A DNA stretch of 64,000 nucleotides from Paraburkholderia aromaticivorans (GTDB taxonomy: Bacteria; Pseudomonadota; Gammaproteobacteria; Burkholderiales; Burkholderiaceae): NCBI RefSeq assembly GCF_002278075.1, contig NZ_CP022990.1, forward strand, positions 2,046,001-2,110,000, in the 5' to 3' direction. This document shows positions 43,969 through 54,253 of the stretch, in pieces; positions within the stretch are counted from its first letter, which is position 1, and each line of letters begins with the position of its first letter. The translations under genes were made by a program, and so were the position numbers. Under the pieces are notes generated by a model. The model worked only from the letters and a program-made list of their open reading frames with translations, searched no databases and had not been told where the DNA came from.

Positions 43969-44404
43969 AAGCCAGACCGCATCAGCCTGAAGCGCGGATC
44001 ACCGCACACAGGCGCGCACTTTGGGTGCGCATTGCATCATTGAAGCCACAGTTCGCGAAACGCGTACCGTGGCTTTTGTTTTTTGGCGAGTTTTTGCCGC
44101 GCTTTCCTTCTGTCCGAATATTTCTCCGCCGAAATGGATGTAACGGCGGCTGACACTGCGCCGTTCCGCCGCACGTCCGAACCACCGCGCATGACTAGAT
44201 GGACGGCCGTTCAACGCCTGAACACTCCGCCGTCATCCGTCCCTGTCATTGAAATGAGCGCTTACAAGTGCTCACGTCTTCATGCGGTTGGCGTCGCTAA
44301 AGTTGGTCTCAAGCGTACGGCGTCCGGCTCGAGCCTCAGATTGCAGGTGAAGGCCGAGCGAGCACGAACGCCGGCTTGATACCAAACTCTGATGGGAGGT
44401 CACT
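43969..44404. other. Non-coding stretch after the 52-residue gene
   Basis: About 435 bp. Its first part holds a terminator (44043-44084). The remainder shows no credible gene; GGGAGG at 44394-44399 is the ribosome site of the next gene. No riboswitch or RNA gene is recognised. Confidence 0.5.
44043..44084 (+). terminator. Terminator downstream of the 52-residue gene
   Basis: AAGCCAC (44043-44049) pairs with GTGGCTT (44069-44075), with an inner CGCG-AAA-CGCG stem, and the sequence continues TTGTTTTTT. Confidence 0.75.
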
Positions 44405-44710
44405 ATGAAAACTTTCAACAAGACATCGCGTTCGATCATTGCAACCCTGCTGGCCGGCGGCGCGCTGCTTGCAGCCGGCAGCGCGTTCGCCCAGGAACGG
44501 GCGGTCGTGGACAACGGGCCGGGACCGGCCGTCTACGGTCAGCCGCACATGACGCCGGTTGGCGTGTCGATCAATATCGGCTGGCACGGCGATCGTTACT
44601 ACGACGGCCATCGCTATTGGGATCATGACGACTGGATGCGTCATCATCCGCACGACTACGATCCGCACCACCACGGCAACGGCGACCATCGTCCGCCGCC
44701 GCGCTACTAA
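44405..44710 (+). CDS. Exported His/Asp-rich protein, possible metal binder
   Basis: The 101-residue precursor has a good GGGAGG site and a signal peptide ending AFA-QERAV near residue 30. The mature part includes GVSINIGWHGDRYYDGHRYWDHDDWMRHH and then repeated His/Asp/Tyr residues (HDYDPHHHGNGDHRPPP), about 14 His in the last 45 residues. It is presumably periplasmic and may bind Ni, Cu or Zn, as other short His-rich exported proteins do. The binding is an inference from composition. The gene is single. Confidence 0.78.
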   Translation: MKTFNKTSRSIIATLLAGGALLAAGSAFAQERAVVDNGPGPAVYGQPHMTPVGVSINIGWHGDRYYDGHRYWDHDDWMRHHPHDYDPHHHGNGDHRPPPRY

Positions 44711-44758
44711 GCCGCGCGAGTTCGCGCAGCAGCGCCGCACGACGCGGCGTGCAGCACA

Positions 44759-44795
44759 CAAGGCCGGTCCTTCCTCGCGGAAGACCGGCTTTGTC
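44759..44795 (+). terminator. Terminator after the His-rich protein gene
   Basis: AAGGCCGGTC-CTTCC pairs with GGAAG-ACCGGCTT around a TCGC loop, with one bulge, followed by TTTG. Confidence 0.7.
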
Positions 44796-44863
44796 GTGTT
44801 CGGCGCGGTGAACCGGCGCGCTGCGCTATGCTTCGAAGCTTTATCGACGGGCAGGAGAACGGC

Positions 44864-45778
44864 GTGGACAAGGCAGTCATTGGCGTAGTCGGCACGGGGT
44901 TGATGGGCGTCGGTATTGCGACGCAAAGCGCATTGCACGGACACAGGACGATCGTCCACGACGTCGATCCGGCGCGTCTCGCGAGCGTCGCGTCGAAAGC
45001 GGAAGCGGTGCTCGACGAACTGATCGACGCCGGGCGCATCGATCGGGCGGCAAGGCAGGCGGCGCTCGCGCGCATCGAAACGCACGCGCAACTTGATGTG
45101 ATGGCGTTGGCGCAATTCGTGATCGAGGCGATTCCCGAAGTGCTCGAACTGAAGCATCGCCTGTATGCGGGGTTGACTGAGTTGCTGGCCGCCGACGCGA
45201 TTCTCGCGAGCAATACCAGCGGTTTCCCGCCGGATCAACTGGTCGCGCCGTTGCGCGCGAAGGAGCGCTTCGTGATCGCGCATTTCTGGAATCCGCCGCA
45301 TATGATTCCGCTCGTCGAAGTCGTGCCGGGCACGGCGACCGCGCCGGATGTGACCCGGCAAACCGCCGCGCTGATGAGCGCGATCGGCATGGAACCGGTG
45401 GTGCTGACAAAGGCGATCCCAGGTTTCGTCGGCAACCGTTTGCAGTTCGCGGTGCTGCGCGAGGCGTTGAATATTGTCCGCTCTGGTGCGGCGACGCCTG
45501 ACGTGGTCGATCGGGTGATGAAGGCGTCGCTCGGTCGCCGCTGGGGGATCGTCGGGCCGTTCGAGGGCGCGGACATGGGCGGCCTCGACACCTTCCTCGA
45601 TATCTCCACGCATCTGATGCCCGAACTGGCCAAAGACGAAGGCGTGCTCGACTTATTGCGCGAGCAGGTGGAGGCCGGGCGAGTCGGCGTGCGCAGCGGC
45701 GCCGGTTTTTGCGAATGGGACGACGCGCATCTGGAGCAGGTGAAGGCAGGACGCAAGCGAGTGATCAGCCGCGCTTGA
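44864..45778 (+). CDS. 3-hydroxyacyl-CoA dehydrogenase family protein
   Basis: The start is a GTG at 44864 with AGGAG six bases upstream, giving 304 residues; the in-frame ATG at 44828 lacks such a site. The N-terminal NAD-binding loop is VGTGLMGVGIA, followed by DVDPARLA. Family motifs include IEAIPEVLELK, LASNTSGFPP and FVIAHFWNPPHMIPLVEVVPG with the catalytic His, then KAIPGFVGNRLQFA. Members oxidise 3-hydroxyacyl-CoA or related hydroxy acids such as carnitine; the truncated form with one C-terminal domain fits either. It stands alone. Confidence 0.88.
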   Translation: MDKAVIGVVGTGLMGVGIATQSALHGHRTIVHDVDPARLASVASKAEAVLDELIDAGRIDRAARQAALARIETHAQLDVMALAQFVIEAIPEVLELKHRLYAGLTELLAADAILASNTSGFPPDQLVAPLRAKERFVIAHFWNPPHMIPLVEVVPGTATAPDVTRQTAALMSAIGMEPVVLTKAIPGFVGNRLQFAVLREALNIVRSGAATPDVVDRVMKASLGRRWGIVGPFEGADMGGLDTFLDISTHLMPELAKDEGVLDLLREQVEAGRVGVRSGAGFCEWDDAHLEQVKAGRKRVISRA

Positions 45779-45929
45779 TCAACGACGGTGAGGACAGTGG
45801 CCTGGCGGAAGGGGTCGAGGCTTCACGGGCGGCATCACGAGCTGCCTTGCAGCCCATGCATGCTCGGCAGCCGCTGCCGCTCTGCTGTATAAATGCCTTC
45901 TAGCCAAATCCGTCAAGCCATTCACCGCC

Positions 45930-46541
45930 ATGTCCCACTACTTCTACGATCCCGCCGCCGGCCACGGCCTCGCGCATGATCCCTTCAAAGCCATCGTCGC
46001 GCCGCGTCTGATCGGCTGGATTTCGTCGCGGGACACGCAAGGCACGTTGAACCTCGCGCCCTACAGTTTCTTCGGCGCGTTCGCCACCTTTCCGCCGATC
46101 ATCGGTTTTTGCAGCGAAGGCCGCAAAGACAGCGTCACCAACATCGAAGCCACTGGCGAGTTCGTCTGGAATCTGGCCACCAAACCGCTCGCCGAGCAGA
46201 TGAACCGTTCATCGGCGCCGGTCGCGCCGTCCGTCGACGAATTCGAACTCGCGGGTCTCACGCCTGCGCCGGGCCGCAACGTAGCCGTGCCGCACGTCGC
46301 CGAATCGCCGGCCGCGCTCGAGTGCAAGCTGCTGCAAGTGGTGCGTCTGCATACGCTCGACGGCAAGCCGATGGATAACTACCTGTCGCTCGGCCAGGTG
46401 GTCGGCGTCCACATCAACGAGGCCTATCTGAAAGACGGCTTGTTCGACACGCACGCGGCGCAGCCGATCATGCGCGCCGGCTACCGCGCCGACTACGCGG
46501 AAATCGGCGAAATGTTCCAGATGTTCCGCCCGAGCGCATAA
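45930..46541 (+). CDS. Flavin reductase-like (FMN-binding split-barrel) protein
   Basis: The 203-residue protein has the flavin-reductase-like fold: PFKAIVAPRLIGWISSRDTQGTLNLAPYSFFGAFATFPPIIGF, with the FMN-contacting APYSFF segment, and then FVWNLATKPLAEQMNRSSAP. These proteins reduce or bind FMN, often supplying monooxygenases. No monooxygenase partner lies next to it. The gene begins MSHYFYDPAAGHGLAHDPF with weak ribosome sequence. Confidence 0.85.
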   Translation: MSHYFYDPAAGHGLAHDPFKAIVAPRLIGWISSRDTQGTLNLAPYSFFGAFATFPPIIGFCSEGRKDSVTNIEATGEFVWNLATKPLAEQMNRSSAPVAPSVDEFELAGLTPAPGRNVAVPHVAESPAALECKLLQVVRLHTLDGKPMDNYLSLGQVVGVHINEAYLKDGLFDTHAAQPIMRAGYRADYAEIGEMFQMFRPSA

Positions 46542-46723
46542 GCGCCGCGGCGTTTGAAACCGTGCCGCGCCGCGCGAGACGGCGTGGCATTCATCGTGTT
46601 GTCTTCGAATCGCGCAGATAAATCGCGCAGAAGCGAAGCCCGCGGACTGGCCCGCTTGATGCTTGCAACCGACGCTCCAACGCGTCGTTTTCAACTGCCG
46701 GCTCACTCTCGAGGAGCGCGATC

Positions 46724-47158
46724 ATGTCCACCGAATTCGCCACGCAATTCAGCCATGTCCGTCCGCAAGACACGTCCTACGTGGATCAGGGCTTACGCGA
46801 CTTTTTTCTCTACCGTGATTTAGGCATCGCGCAGGCGACCGGCGGCAAGGTGCTCGCGCAACTCGTCAAGGCGAATCACGCACCAGAGCAAGGCACCGGC
46901 TGGCACCGTCATGAAGCCGATTTCCACATTGTGATCATGCTGAAGGGCTGGGCGCGTTTCATGTACGGCGACAAGGAGACGCTCGTCGCCGCCGGCGATT
47001 GCGTGCATCAGGCGCCGGGCATCGTCCACTATCTGTTCGATTACTCCGAAGATATGGAGTACATCGAAATCGTCTCACCGGCGGATTTCAAATCGATCGA
47101 AGTCGAAGGCCCGTGTGACGTGCCGGCCGTGACGCCCTGGAAGAGCGTCGCGGCTTAG
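46724..47158 (+). CDS. Cupin-domain protein
   Basis: The 144-residue protein has GGAG before its ATG. The cupin metal motif is GWHRHEADFHIVIMLKGWARF and the second box GDCVHQAPGIVHYLFDY. The first two His and the Glu-like position fit a metal site. Function unknown; such proteins include dioxygenases, isomerases and ligand sensors. It follows the flavin reductase gene by about 180 bp on the same strand, with no shared promoter seen. Confidence 0.82.
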   Translation: MSTEFATQFSHVRPQDTSYVDQGLRDFFLYRDLGIAQATGGKVLAQLVKANHAPEQGTGWHRHEADFHIVIMLKGWARFMYGDKETLVAAGDCVHQAPGIVHYLFDYSEDMEYIEIVSPADFKSIEVEGPCDVPAVTPWKSVAA

Positions 47159-47251
47159 CGAAAGGAGCGGCCCGGGTGTGCCGGGCGGACATCACACATG
47201 CTGGCCCCTGCCGAAGAAGCGCTGCGAAACCGCGTTACGGCGCGGCGCGCG

Positions 47252-48685
47252 CTACGTCTGCGGCTTGATGGCGGAGGCCGACCCTTCACTCGGCGCGGCG
47301 CCGGATCCATCCGATCCGGCAGTGACGGCCAGATCCACTTCCACATCGACCACCGCCGTCGCGGCCGGCGCTGCTGCCGCAATTTCGGCCGCCGCCGCCG
47401 CCGCCGCCGGCACCGGCCGAATCGTGCGCGCGTGCGAACCCACCAATACCGCGCGAGGCTCGTTGTCGTAAATCACGGCCCGCACGCGCGGGTAGATTTG
47501 CCGCTCCCAGCGGTGTCCATTGAACACGCCGTAATGCCCGACGCCTGTTTGCACGTGATGCGTCTTCAGATACGGCCGCAACTTGTCGCACATGTCCTGC
47601 GCCGCGAGCGTCTGCCCGACGGCGCAGATATCGTCCTTCTCGCCTTCCACGGTGAGCAACGCCGTGCGGCGAATCTTCGACGGCTCGACGAGACGTCCTT
47701 GCACTTCGAGCGCATGCAACGGCAGCGCATGCCGCTGAAAAACCGTATCGACCGTCTCCAGATAGAAGTCGGCCGTCAGGTCCATCGTGGCGAAGTATTC
47801 TTCATAGAACGTGTGGATCGTGTCGGCTTTTGCCGGGTCGCCTTTGGCGCGTTCGTAATACATGGTCTCGAACGAGTCGAGATGGCGGTTCAGATTCATG
47901 GCCATGAACGCGGTCAACTGCATGAAGCCCGGATACACGCGCCGGTGCGCGCCCGCAAATCCGAACGGCACGGCGCTGATCAGATTCTGCTCGAACCACT
48001 CGATTGGTTTGCTTTTGGCGAGGTCGTTGACGCGCGTCGGGTTGATGCGGGTGTCGAGCGGACCGGCCATCAGCGTCATGCTCGCGGGCTGCGCGGGATG
48101 ATCGTCGGCGGCCATGAGCGCGACCGCCGCCAGAGCGGCGACGGTCGGCTGGCACACGGCCAGCAGATGCGAGCCGGGTCCGATCGTTTCAGTGAAGTCG
48201 ATCACGTGCTGCACGAACTCGTCGAAGCCGAAGCGGCCCCGGCTCAATGGCACGTCACGCGGGTTGTGCCAGTCGGTGATGTAGACGTCGTGTTCGGTGA
48301 GCATCGTGCGCACAGTGCCACGCAGCAGAGTCGCAAAGTGCCCGGACATGGGCGCGATCACCAGTACGCGAGGCTGCGGCACCGAGGGCGGGGTCGCCTT
48401 ACGGAAATGCACCAGCGAGCAGAATGGCGTGTGCGCCGCGACTTCCTCGACGACCGCCACGGATTTGCCTTCCGTCACCACGCTGTCGATGCCGAACGGC
48501 GGCCGCACCGGAGTGAGACCCGCGAGCGTCAACAGTTCGCACCCGGCGCGGATAGAACGGCCATGCGACGTATCGCCGAACGCGGGCCATGCGTCGAGCG
48601 AATGATTTATCAGGGCCGCACCGTGCCGCATGGGCAGCATGGTGTCGGCGAACGCCTGATATGTGGGATATGCGAACAGGTTCAT
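47252..48685 (-). CDS. phaZ: Intracellular polyhydroxyalkanoate depolymerase
   Basis: About 477 residues from the ATG at 48685, whose MNLFAYPTYQAFADTML aligns with the usual start of PhaZ; an ATG at 48736 would add 17 residues. Family features are PMSGHFATLLRGTVRTML, YITDWHNPRDVPLS, the nucleophile Cys in AVCQPTVAAL near 177, the Asp in GEKDDI and the His in GHYGVFNG. The enzyme mobilises PHB granules in the cytosol. After about residue 415 there is a non-family tail very rich in Ala and Val, encoded partly by a run of seven GCC triplets, which lengthens it beyond the usual ~410. Confidence 0.9.
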   Translation of the reverse strand: MNLFAYPTYQAFADTMLPMRHGAALINHSLDAWPAFGDTSHGRSIRAGCELLTLAGLTPVRPPFGIDSVVTEGKSVAVVEEVAAHTPFCSLVHFRKATPPSVPQPRVLVIAPMSGHFATLLRGTVRTMLTEHDVYITDWHNPRDVPLSRGRFGFDEFVQHVIDFTETIGPGSHLLAVCQPTVAALAAVALMAADDHPAQPASMTLMAGPLDTRINPTRVNDLAKSKPIEWFEQNLISAVPFGFAGAHRRVYPGFMQLTAFMAMNLNRHLDSFETMYYERAKGDPAKADTIHTFYEEYFATMDLTADFYLETVDTVFQRHALPLHALEVQGRLVEPSKIRRTALLTVEGEKDDICAVGQTLAAQDMCDKLRPYLKTHHVQTGVGHYGVFNGHRWERQIYPRVRAVIYDNEPRAVLVGSHARTIRPVPAAAAAAAEIAAAAPAATAVVDVEVDLAVTAGSDGSGAAPSEGSASAIKPQT

Positions 48686-48903
48686 AACCTTCGCACGAAT
48701 GCTGAAGAGGATGGAACCCAAATAGAGGCAAGTCATGTGCCAATCAGCATAAGCGCGGGTTCGGCGCTGCCTGCGCGCTGGCATAGCATTTGCGCGAGTG
48801 GAGGCAGCGGGCCGAATTTGCCGCGCTTTGGTGCGCGCGCGCACGGCAACGTGCATGAACGGCATCGGGCGCCGACCGAGCGCCTCATCTGGAGGAGAAC
48901 CGT

Positions 48904-49557
48904 ATGGCGAATACCACGCTCACCATCAGCAGCAAGAATTATTCGTCGTGGTCCTTGCGCGGCTGGCTGTTGACCCGGTTCAGCGGTTTGCCGTTCGAAG
49001 AGATCGTGATGCCGATCGACGATCCCGCGGCACGCGCCGAACTGCTGCTGCTGTCGCCGTCGATATTGGTGCCGTGTCTCGCTCACGACGGCATCGAGAT
49101 CTGGGACACACTGGCGATTGCGGAATATCTGAACGAACTGAAACCAGAGGCGAAACTGCTGCCCAAAGACATTCGCGCGCGCGCGCATTGCCGCTCGATT
49201 TGCGGCGAGATGCATTCGGGTTTCAGCTCGCTGCGCTCGGCCTTGCCGATGAACCTCAAAGCGCATTTCCCGGGCTTCAAGGTGTGGGCGCGCGCTCAAT
49301 CGGATATCGACCGCATTGTGACGATCTGGAGCGACTGCCTGAAACGGTACGGCGGTCCGTTTCTGTTCGGCGAGCGGACCACCGCGGACGCGATGTACGC
49401 GCCGGTGGTGACGCGTTTCGTCACCTACGACGTGAAACTCGATCCGGAGATCGTCGAATACGGACAGCGGATCATGGCGCTGCCCGAGATGCAGGAGTGG
49501 ATTGCTGACGCGCAACAGGAAGTGGAAGAGATCGACGAGCTGGACGTCGAGTTCTGA
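48904..49557 (+). CDS. Glutathione S-transferase
   Basis: The 217-residue protein starts after GGAGGAG. The N-terminal thioredoxin-like domain (TISSKNYSSWSLRGWLL, PFEEIVMPID, SPSILVPCLAHDGIEIWDTLAIAEYL) includes the glutathione-site Ser/Tyr region and the WDTLAI motif, and a helical C-terminal domain follows. Bacterial members detoxify electrophiles or act in isomerisation or reduction steps. A C-terminal acidic tail (EVEEIDELDVEF) is typical. It is divergent from phaZ and convergent with the chemoreceptor gene. Confidence 0.92.
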   Translation: MANTTLTISSKNYSSWSLRGWLLTRFSGLPFEEIVMPIDDPAARAELLLLSPSILVPCLAHDGIEIWDTLAIAEYLNELKPEAKLLPKDIRARAHCRSICGEMHSGFSSLRSALPMNLKAHFPGFKVWARAQSDIDRIVTIWSDCLKRYGGPFLFGERTTADAMYAPVVTRFVTYDVKLDPEIVEYGQRIMALPEMQEWIADAQQEVEEIDELDVEF

Positions 49558-49651
49558 ACCGGGTGCATTGAAGAAGCGCCGCCGCGCGACGGCGGACAAT
49601 GGGCGCCGGCCGGCGGCGCACTGCGGTAAGCCGCGCCGCGCTACTCGCCCC

Positions 49652-51625
49652 TCAATCGCGCCCGCTTTCCAGTTTGAACACACTGACCACTTGCGCAAGA
49701 CGCGCGGCCTGGTCGCGCAGTTCGGCGGCCGCGAGTTCCGCCTCGCCGACAATCGTGGCGTTCTGCTGCGTTGCCTCGCCGATCTGCGTGACGGCGAGAT
49801 TCACCTGTTCGATGCCGCCCGATTGCTCGCGCGAGGCGACGCTGATTTCGCCCATGATCGCGCGGACCTGGCCGACCTGTTGAACGATGCCCTGCATCGT
49901 CGAGCTGGCTTCTTCGGCGATCCGGAAACCGCCTTGCACCGTCGCCGTGGAAGTCGCGATCAGACTCTCGATCTCCTTTACCGAAGCCGCGCTGCGCTGC
50001 GCCAGCGCGCGTACTTCCGAGGCCACGACCGCGAAGCCCTTGCCGTGCTCGCCGGCGCGCGCCGCTTCCACGGCGGCGTTCAGCGCGAGGATATTGGTCT
50101 GGAACGCGATGCCTTCGATCACGGACGTGATCTCGGCGATCTTCTGCGACGAGCGGCTGATCTCGCCCATCGTCGACACTACGCGTTCGACCGCGCGGCC
50201 GCCTTCGAGCGCGGCATCCGCGGCGCGCGTGACGAGCGTGTTGGCTTGCGCGGCGTGGTCGGCGTTCTGCTGCACGGTCGAGGTGATCTCTTCCATGCTG
50301 GCCGCGGTTTCTTCGAGGCTGCTCGCCTGCGTGGCGATCCGCGCGGCGATATTGCCGCTGCCGGTGGCGATCTTTTCGGTGCCGTTTGACATATCCGTCG
50401 ACGCGTTGCGCACCTGCGAAACGATGCGCGCGAGACCCTCGCCGATGCCGTCGATCGACTGCATCAGGCGGCCGATTTCGTCGGCGCGCGTGGTGGTGCC
50501 GTTCGTCACGCGCACGCTCAGATCGCCCGAGGCGAAACGTTCGGACGCTTTGGCGGCTTCTTCGAGCGGACGGCTCACGAGGCGCCGCACGGCAATCAGA
50601 AACACCACCGCGAACACGCCGACGAGGATAAAGCCGAACAGCAGGAATTCATTGCGGGTGGCGACCACGTCGGCCATCACTTCGTCGCGCGGCGCGACGC
50701 CGCCTATCAGCCATTGCCATTCCGGCACGGTAACGAACGACACGAACTTGTCGCGCGCGCCGCGTTCGCCGAGCGTGGCGTCGGCCGAGTTGTATTCGAG
50801 CTGCCCGTCCTTCATGTCGAGCATTTGCTGATACGGCGCGTTTGCGTTGTCGGCGTTCTGACCGGCCGTTGCCGGATGCACGATGAGCTTGCCGCGATCG
50901 GTGCCCTTCGACGCATCCACGACGAAGTAGTAACCGCTGTCACCGATCTTCAGATTGCGAATGCCGTCTTCGACCGACTGGATTTCCTTGTCCACATTGA
51001 CGCCGACGAACAGCGCACCGACCACGCGGCCGCTTGCGTCGGTGATCGGCCGGTATTGCGTGATCAAACGTTTGCCGAAGAGCGCGGCAAGTCCCGTATA
51101 GGGTTTGTTCGCGATGAGCAGCGCATACGCCGGCGCCTTGCGGTCGAGCAGCGTGCCGATAGCGCGCGAGCCGTCCTGTTTCTTCAGCGACGTCGTCACG
51201 CGCACGAAGTCGTCGCCGTTGCGCGCGAATACGGTGGCGACCGCGCCGCTGCGTTCGAGGAACAGATCGGGGATGGAGAAGTCCAGGTTCAGGACTTTGT
51301 CGCCTGCCTTGATGGTCGGCGTGGCGACGCCGCCGATGTCGATTTTCTGGGTCTCGTCGAGCGTGAAGCCCGCGGGCAGGAAACTCGCGAACAGCGACAT
51401 CGAGCGATCGACTTCATTCGACAAGGCCTTGTCGAACAATTTGATCATTGCGGCGATCGAGCGGTCCCTATCGGCGATGCGTTCGAGCACCTGGTCGCTG
51501 ATCTGCTTGCCGGCGGTGCGGGTGAGCGCCCACGTGAACGCGGCGAAAATCAACGCCACCAGCACGCAAGAAAGGACAGCGAGCCGCGCGCCGACGCTGA
51601 CGCGGCGCAAAGAGAGAAATTCCAT
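49652..51625 (-). CDS. Methyl-accepting chemotaxis protein with Cache sensor domain
   Basis: The ATG at 51625 gives 657 residues. Membrane segments lie at about 8-30 and 327-347. Between them is a long periplasmic Cache region with [49 protein letters not shown] and [11 protein letters not shown], typical of Cache_3/Cache_2 sensors for small organic acids. A HAMP domain and a signalling hairpin with [23 protein letters not shown] follow. It would direct chemotaxis to an unknown small ligand. The gene is single. Confidence 0.93.
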   Translation of the reverse strand: MEFLSLRRVSVGARLAVLSCVLVALIFAAFTWALTRTAGKQISDQVLERIADRDRSIAAMIKLFDKALSNEVDRSMSLFASFLPAGFTLDETQKIDIGGVATPTIKAGDKVLNLDFSIPDLFLERSGAVATVFARNGDDFVRVTTSLKKQDGSRAIGTLLDRKAPAYALLIANKPYTGLAALFGKRLITQYRPITDASGRVVGALFVGVNVDKEIQSVEDGIRNLKIGDSGYYFVVDASKGTDRGKLIVHPATAGQNADNANAPYQQMLDMKDGQLEYNSADATLGERGARDKFVSFVTVPEWQWLIGGVAPRDEVMADVVATRNEFLLFGFILVGVFAVVFLIAVRRLVSRPLEEAAKASERFASGDLSVRVTNGTTTRADEIGRLMQSIDGIGEGLARIVSQVRNASTDMSNGTEKIATGSGNIAARIATQASSLEETAASMEEITSTVQQNADHAAQANTLVTRAADAALEGGRAVERVVSTMGEISRSSQKIAEITSVIEGIAFQTNILALNAAVEAARAGEHGKGFAVVASEVRALAQRSAASVKEIESLIATSTATVQGGFRIAEEASSTMQGIVQQVGQVRAIMGEISVASREQSGGIEQVNLAVTQIGEATQQNATIVGEAELAAAELRDQAARLAQVVSVFKLESGRD

Positions 51626-51788
51626 GGGCGATTGCGGAGTAAAGGAGCACAGGCGAAATGCGTGGGCCATGCGTAGGCATGGCCCGCATCGATGGCTGGT
51701 TTACGGCCGCGGCGTCCGCATTCTTTAGAAATTCGAAAGCACTTCGTAATAACCGCGCACGCGGTGGGGGATTCCGGCGCGCATTCGC

Positions 51789-54125
51789 TTAGCGTCCCGA
51801 ACGATCCTGCGCGCCGCGCCAGGTGCGCAACAGCAGCGCATTCGTGACCACGCTGACGCTCGAAAAAGCCATCGCCGCGCCGGCGAGCATCGGGTTCAGC
51901 AAGCCGAAGGCGGCCAGCGGAATGCCGATCAGGTTGTAGACGAAGGCCCAGAACAGGTTCTGCTGGATCTTACGCCAGGTCCTGCGCGAGATGTCGATGG
52001 CGTCGGCCACCAGCGCCGGATCGCCGCGCATCAGCGTGATGCCGGCCGCATGCATGGCGACGTCGGTGCCGGTCGCCATGGCGATGCCGATGTCGGCGGC
52101 GGCGAGCGCGGGGGCGTCGTTGATGCCGTCGCCCGCCATCGCGACAATGCCGGCGCTGCGGATTTTCAGGTCCCGGATAACACGGGCTTTGTCGTCCGGC
52201 AGCACTTCGGCATGGAATTCCTCGATGCCGAGCGCCTTGGCGACGCTCGCCGCGCTGCCCCGGTTGTCGCCGGTGACCAGCACGCTCGTGATGCCCATCT
52301 GCGCCAGCCGTTCGACAGCGGCGCGCGCCGTCGGTTTGACGGTGTCGCCGAACGCGATCAATGCCAGCGCCGCAGGCGCTTGCGGGTCGCGCTGCATCAG
52401 CCAGGAGACCGTGTTGCCGGCGGCTTCGAGCTCGCGTGCGCGCGCGGCGAGTTCGGGTGGCAAGGCAATGCCGAGTTCGCTGAGCCAGCGGCCGCTGCCC
52501 AGCGCGAGCGTGCGCCCGTCGACCTCCGCTTCGACGCCGCGGCCCGCGACCGCGCGCGCGGCGCTGGCCTGCAGCGCGCGCGTTCGAGTGGGCGCTACGA
52601 CGGTTTCGCCGATTGCGGCGGCAGTGTCGGCGGCCTTCGTTGCCGCCGCTTCATACACCTTGATCACTGCGCGCGCCAACGGATGATCGCTGTTGCGCTG
52701 CACCGCTGCGGCCAGTTCCAGCGCCTCGTCGCGGCGGATGCCGCCGACCGGCTCGAACGCCGTGACCGACGGCTGGCCGAGCGTCAGCGTGCCGGTCTTG
52801 TCGAACGCGACAATCGACACCCGATGCGCGGTTTCCAGTGCCTCGGCGTCCTTGATCAGCACGCCGCGCCGCGCGGCCACGCCGGTGCCGGCCATGATCG
52901 CCGCGGGCGTGGCCAGTCCGAGCGCGCACGGACACGCGATCACCAGCACGGCCACCGCGTTCAGAATCGCGGTTTCACCGCCCGCGCCGGCGATCAGCCA
53001 GCCCACCAGCGTGAGCGCGGCGATCGCCAGAATCGCCGGCACGAAGGTTTCGCTGACCCGGTCGACGAGGCGCTGGATCGGCGCCTTCTCGGCCTGCGCG
53101 CTTTCCACGAGGCGGATGATGCGCGCCAGCGTCGTTTCCGCGCCAATCGCGGTGGTGGTCACGGCAATCGCGCCTTCGCCGTTGATCGAGCCGGCAGTGA
53201 CCGCGTCGGCTACCTGCTTCGGCACCGGCAGGCTTTCGCCGGTGATCAGGGATTCGTCGATATGGGTGCGGCCTTCAAGCACCGAACCGTCGACCGGCAC
53301 GCGCTCGCCGGGACGCACGATCACCACTGTGCCGACCCGCACTTGCGCGAGCGGCACCTCGCGTTCGTCCGCGCCGACCCGAATGCGCGCCCGATCGGGG
53401 CGCAGCGCGTTGAGAGCGCGGATGGCGTCCGTGGTCTGGCGCTTGGCGCGCGCTTCGAGCCACTTGCCGAAGCGCACCAGCGTAATCACGACCGCCGACG
53501 CTTCGAAATACAGATGCATCATGTCGCCGGGATGGGTCGCCAGTTCGTAGACGCTGATGCCATACGCCGCCGACGTGCCGAGGGCGACCAGCAAATCCAT
53601 ATTGCCGGCGCCGGCTCGCACGGCGCGATAGGCGGCGCGATAGAAGCGCGCGCCGAACACGAACTGCACGATCGAGGCGAGCGCGAATTGCAGCCAGGGC
53701 GGCAGCATCGCGTCGAAGCCGAGCCATTCACCGACCATCGGCACGACGAGCGGCAGGGTCAGCACGGCGGAGCCCAGCACGGCCGCCAGTTCGCGGCGGG
53801 TCTGGTCGCGTTTGCGGTCGGCGGAAACTGCCTCGTCGGCCGCGGCGGGGGTGTCCGGCGGCGCGACCAGCGTCGCTTCGTAGCCCGCTTTCCTGACGGC
53901 GGCGATCAGCGCGTCCGGGCCAACGGCTGCGCCGTCCAGATCGACCGTCGCTGTTTCAGTCGCCAGATTCACCGACGCGCTCACGACGCCCGGCACTTTG
54001 GCGAGCGCCTTTTCGACGCGCATTGCGCACGAGGCGCAAGTCATGCCACCAATGTCGAGTTCGGTGGTGTGGGCGGAAGTGTCGGTGGCGTCCGCGGGGC
54101 GCTGGGCGGTGGCAAGTTCAGTCAT
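51789..54125 (-). CDS. copA: Copper-exporting P-type ATPase
   Basis: About 778 residues from the ATG at 54125; an ATG at 54149 is also in frame. One N-terminal metal-binding domain has GMTCASC near residue 28. The P1B core shows the membrane CPC motif ([11 protein letters not shown]) near 397, phosphorylation motif DKTGTL near 440, and GDGIND. CPC with downstream [13 protein letters not shown] fits Cu+ export. The single N-terminal CxxC domain is the common bacterial form. The promoter is a CueR-type site; no chaperone CopZ or CueR gene is nearby in the window. Confidence 0.93.
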   Translation of the reverse strand: MTELATAQRPADATDTSAHTTELDIGGMTCASCAMRVEKALAKVPGVVSASVNLATETATVDLDGAAVGPDALIAAVRKAGYEATLVAPPDTPAAADEAVSADRKRDQTRRELAAVLGSAVLTLPLVVPMVGEWLGFDAMLPPWLQFALASIVQFVFGARFYRAAYRAVRAGAGNMDLLVALGTSAAYGISVYELATHPGDMMHLYFEASAVVITLVRFGKWLEARAKRQTTDAIRALNALRPDRARIRVGADEREVPLAQVRVGTVVIVRPGERVPVDGSVLEGRTHIDESLITGESLPVPKQVADAVTAGSINGEGAIAVTTTAIGAETTLARIIRLVESAQAEKAPIQRLVDRVSETFVPAILAIAALTLVGWLIAGAGGETAILNAVAVLVIACPCALGLATPAAIMAGTGVAARRGVLIKDAEALETAHRVSIVAFDKTGTLTLGQPSVTAFEPVGGIRRDEALELAAAVQRNSDHPLARAVIKVYEAAATKAADTAAAIGETVVAPTRTRALQASAARAVAGRGVEAEVDGRTLALGSGRWLSELGIALPPELAARARELEAAGNTVSWLMQRDPQAPAALALIAFGDTVKPTARAAVERLAQMGITSVLVTGDNRGSAASVAKALGIEEFHAEVLPDDKARVIRDLKIRSAGIVAMAGDGINDAPALAAADIGIAMATGTDVAMHAAGITLMRGDPALVADAIDISRRTWRKIQQNLFWAFVYNLIGIPLAAFGLLNPMLAGAAMAFSSVSVVTNALLLRTWRGAQDRSGR

Positions 54126-54168
54126 GGTAGGCAGGGCTCGTGGCGGCATCAGGCCGCATCATGAAGCC

Positions 54169-54199
54169 AGTATTGACCTTCCCATGATAGGAAGGTCAA
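54169..54199 (-). promoter_or_regulatory. CueR/MerR-type promoter of copA
   Basis: A perfect palindrome TTGACCTTCC-CATGATA-GGAAGGTCAA covers 54173-54199. On the minus strand a -35 TTGACC and a -10-like AATACT are 19 bp apart, the over-long spacing used by MerR-family activators, and the CCTTCC-N7-GGAAGG core matches CueR boxes. Confidence 0.9.
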
Positions 54200-54253
54200 G
54201 GACGAATTGCAGCGTGTGCTTCAAAGCCGCCGTTACCTCGCCGAAACGCTTGT

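Noticed and set aside
47198..48973. 591-codon open frame opposite phaZ
   Set aside because: Shadow of the phaZ codons; Arg/His-rich product without motifs.
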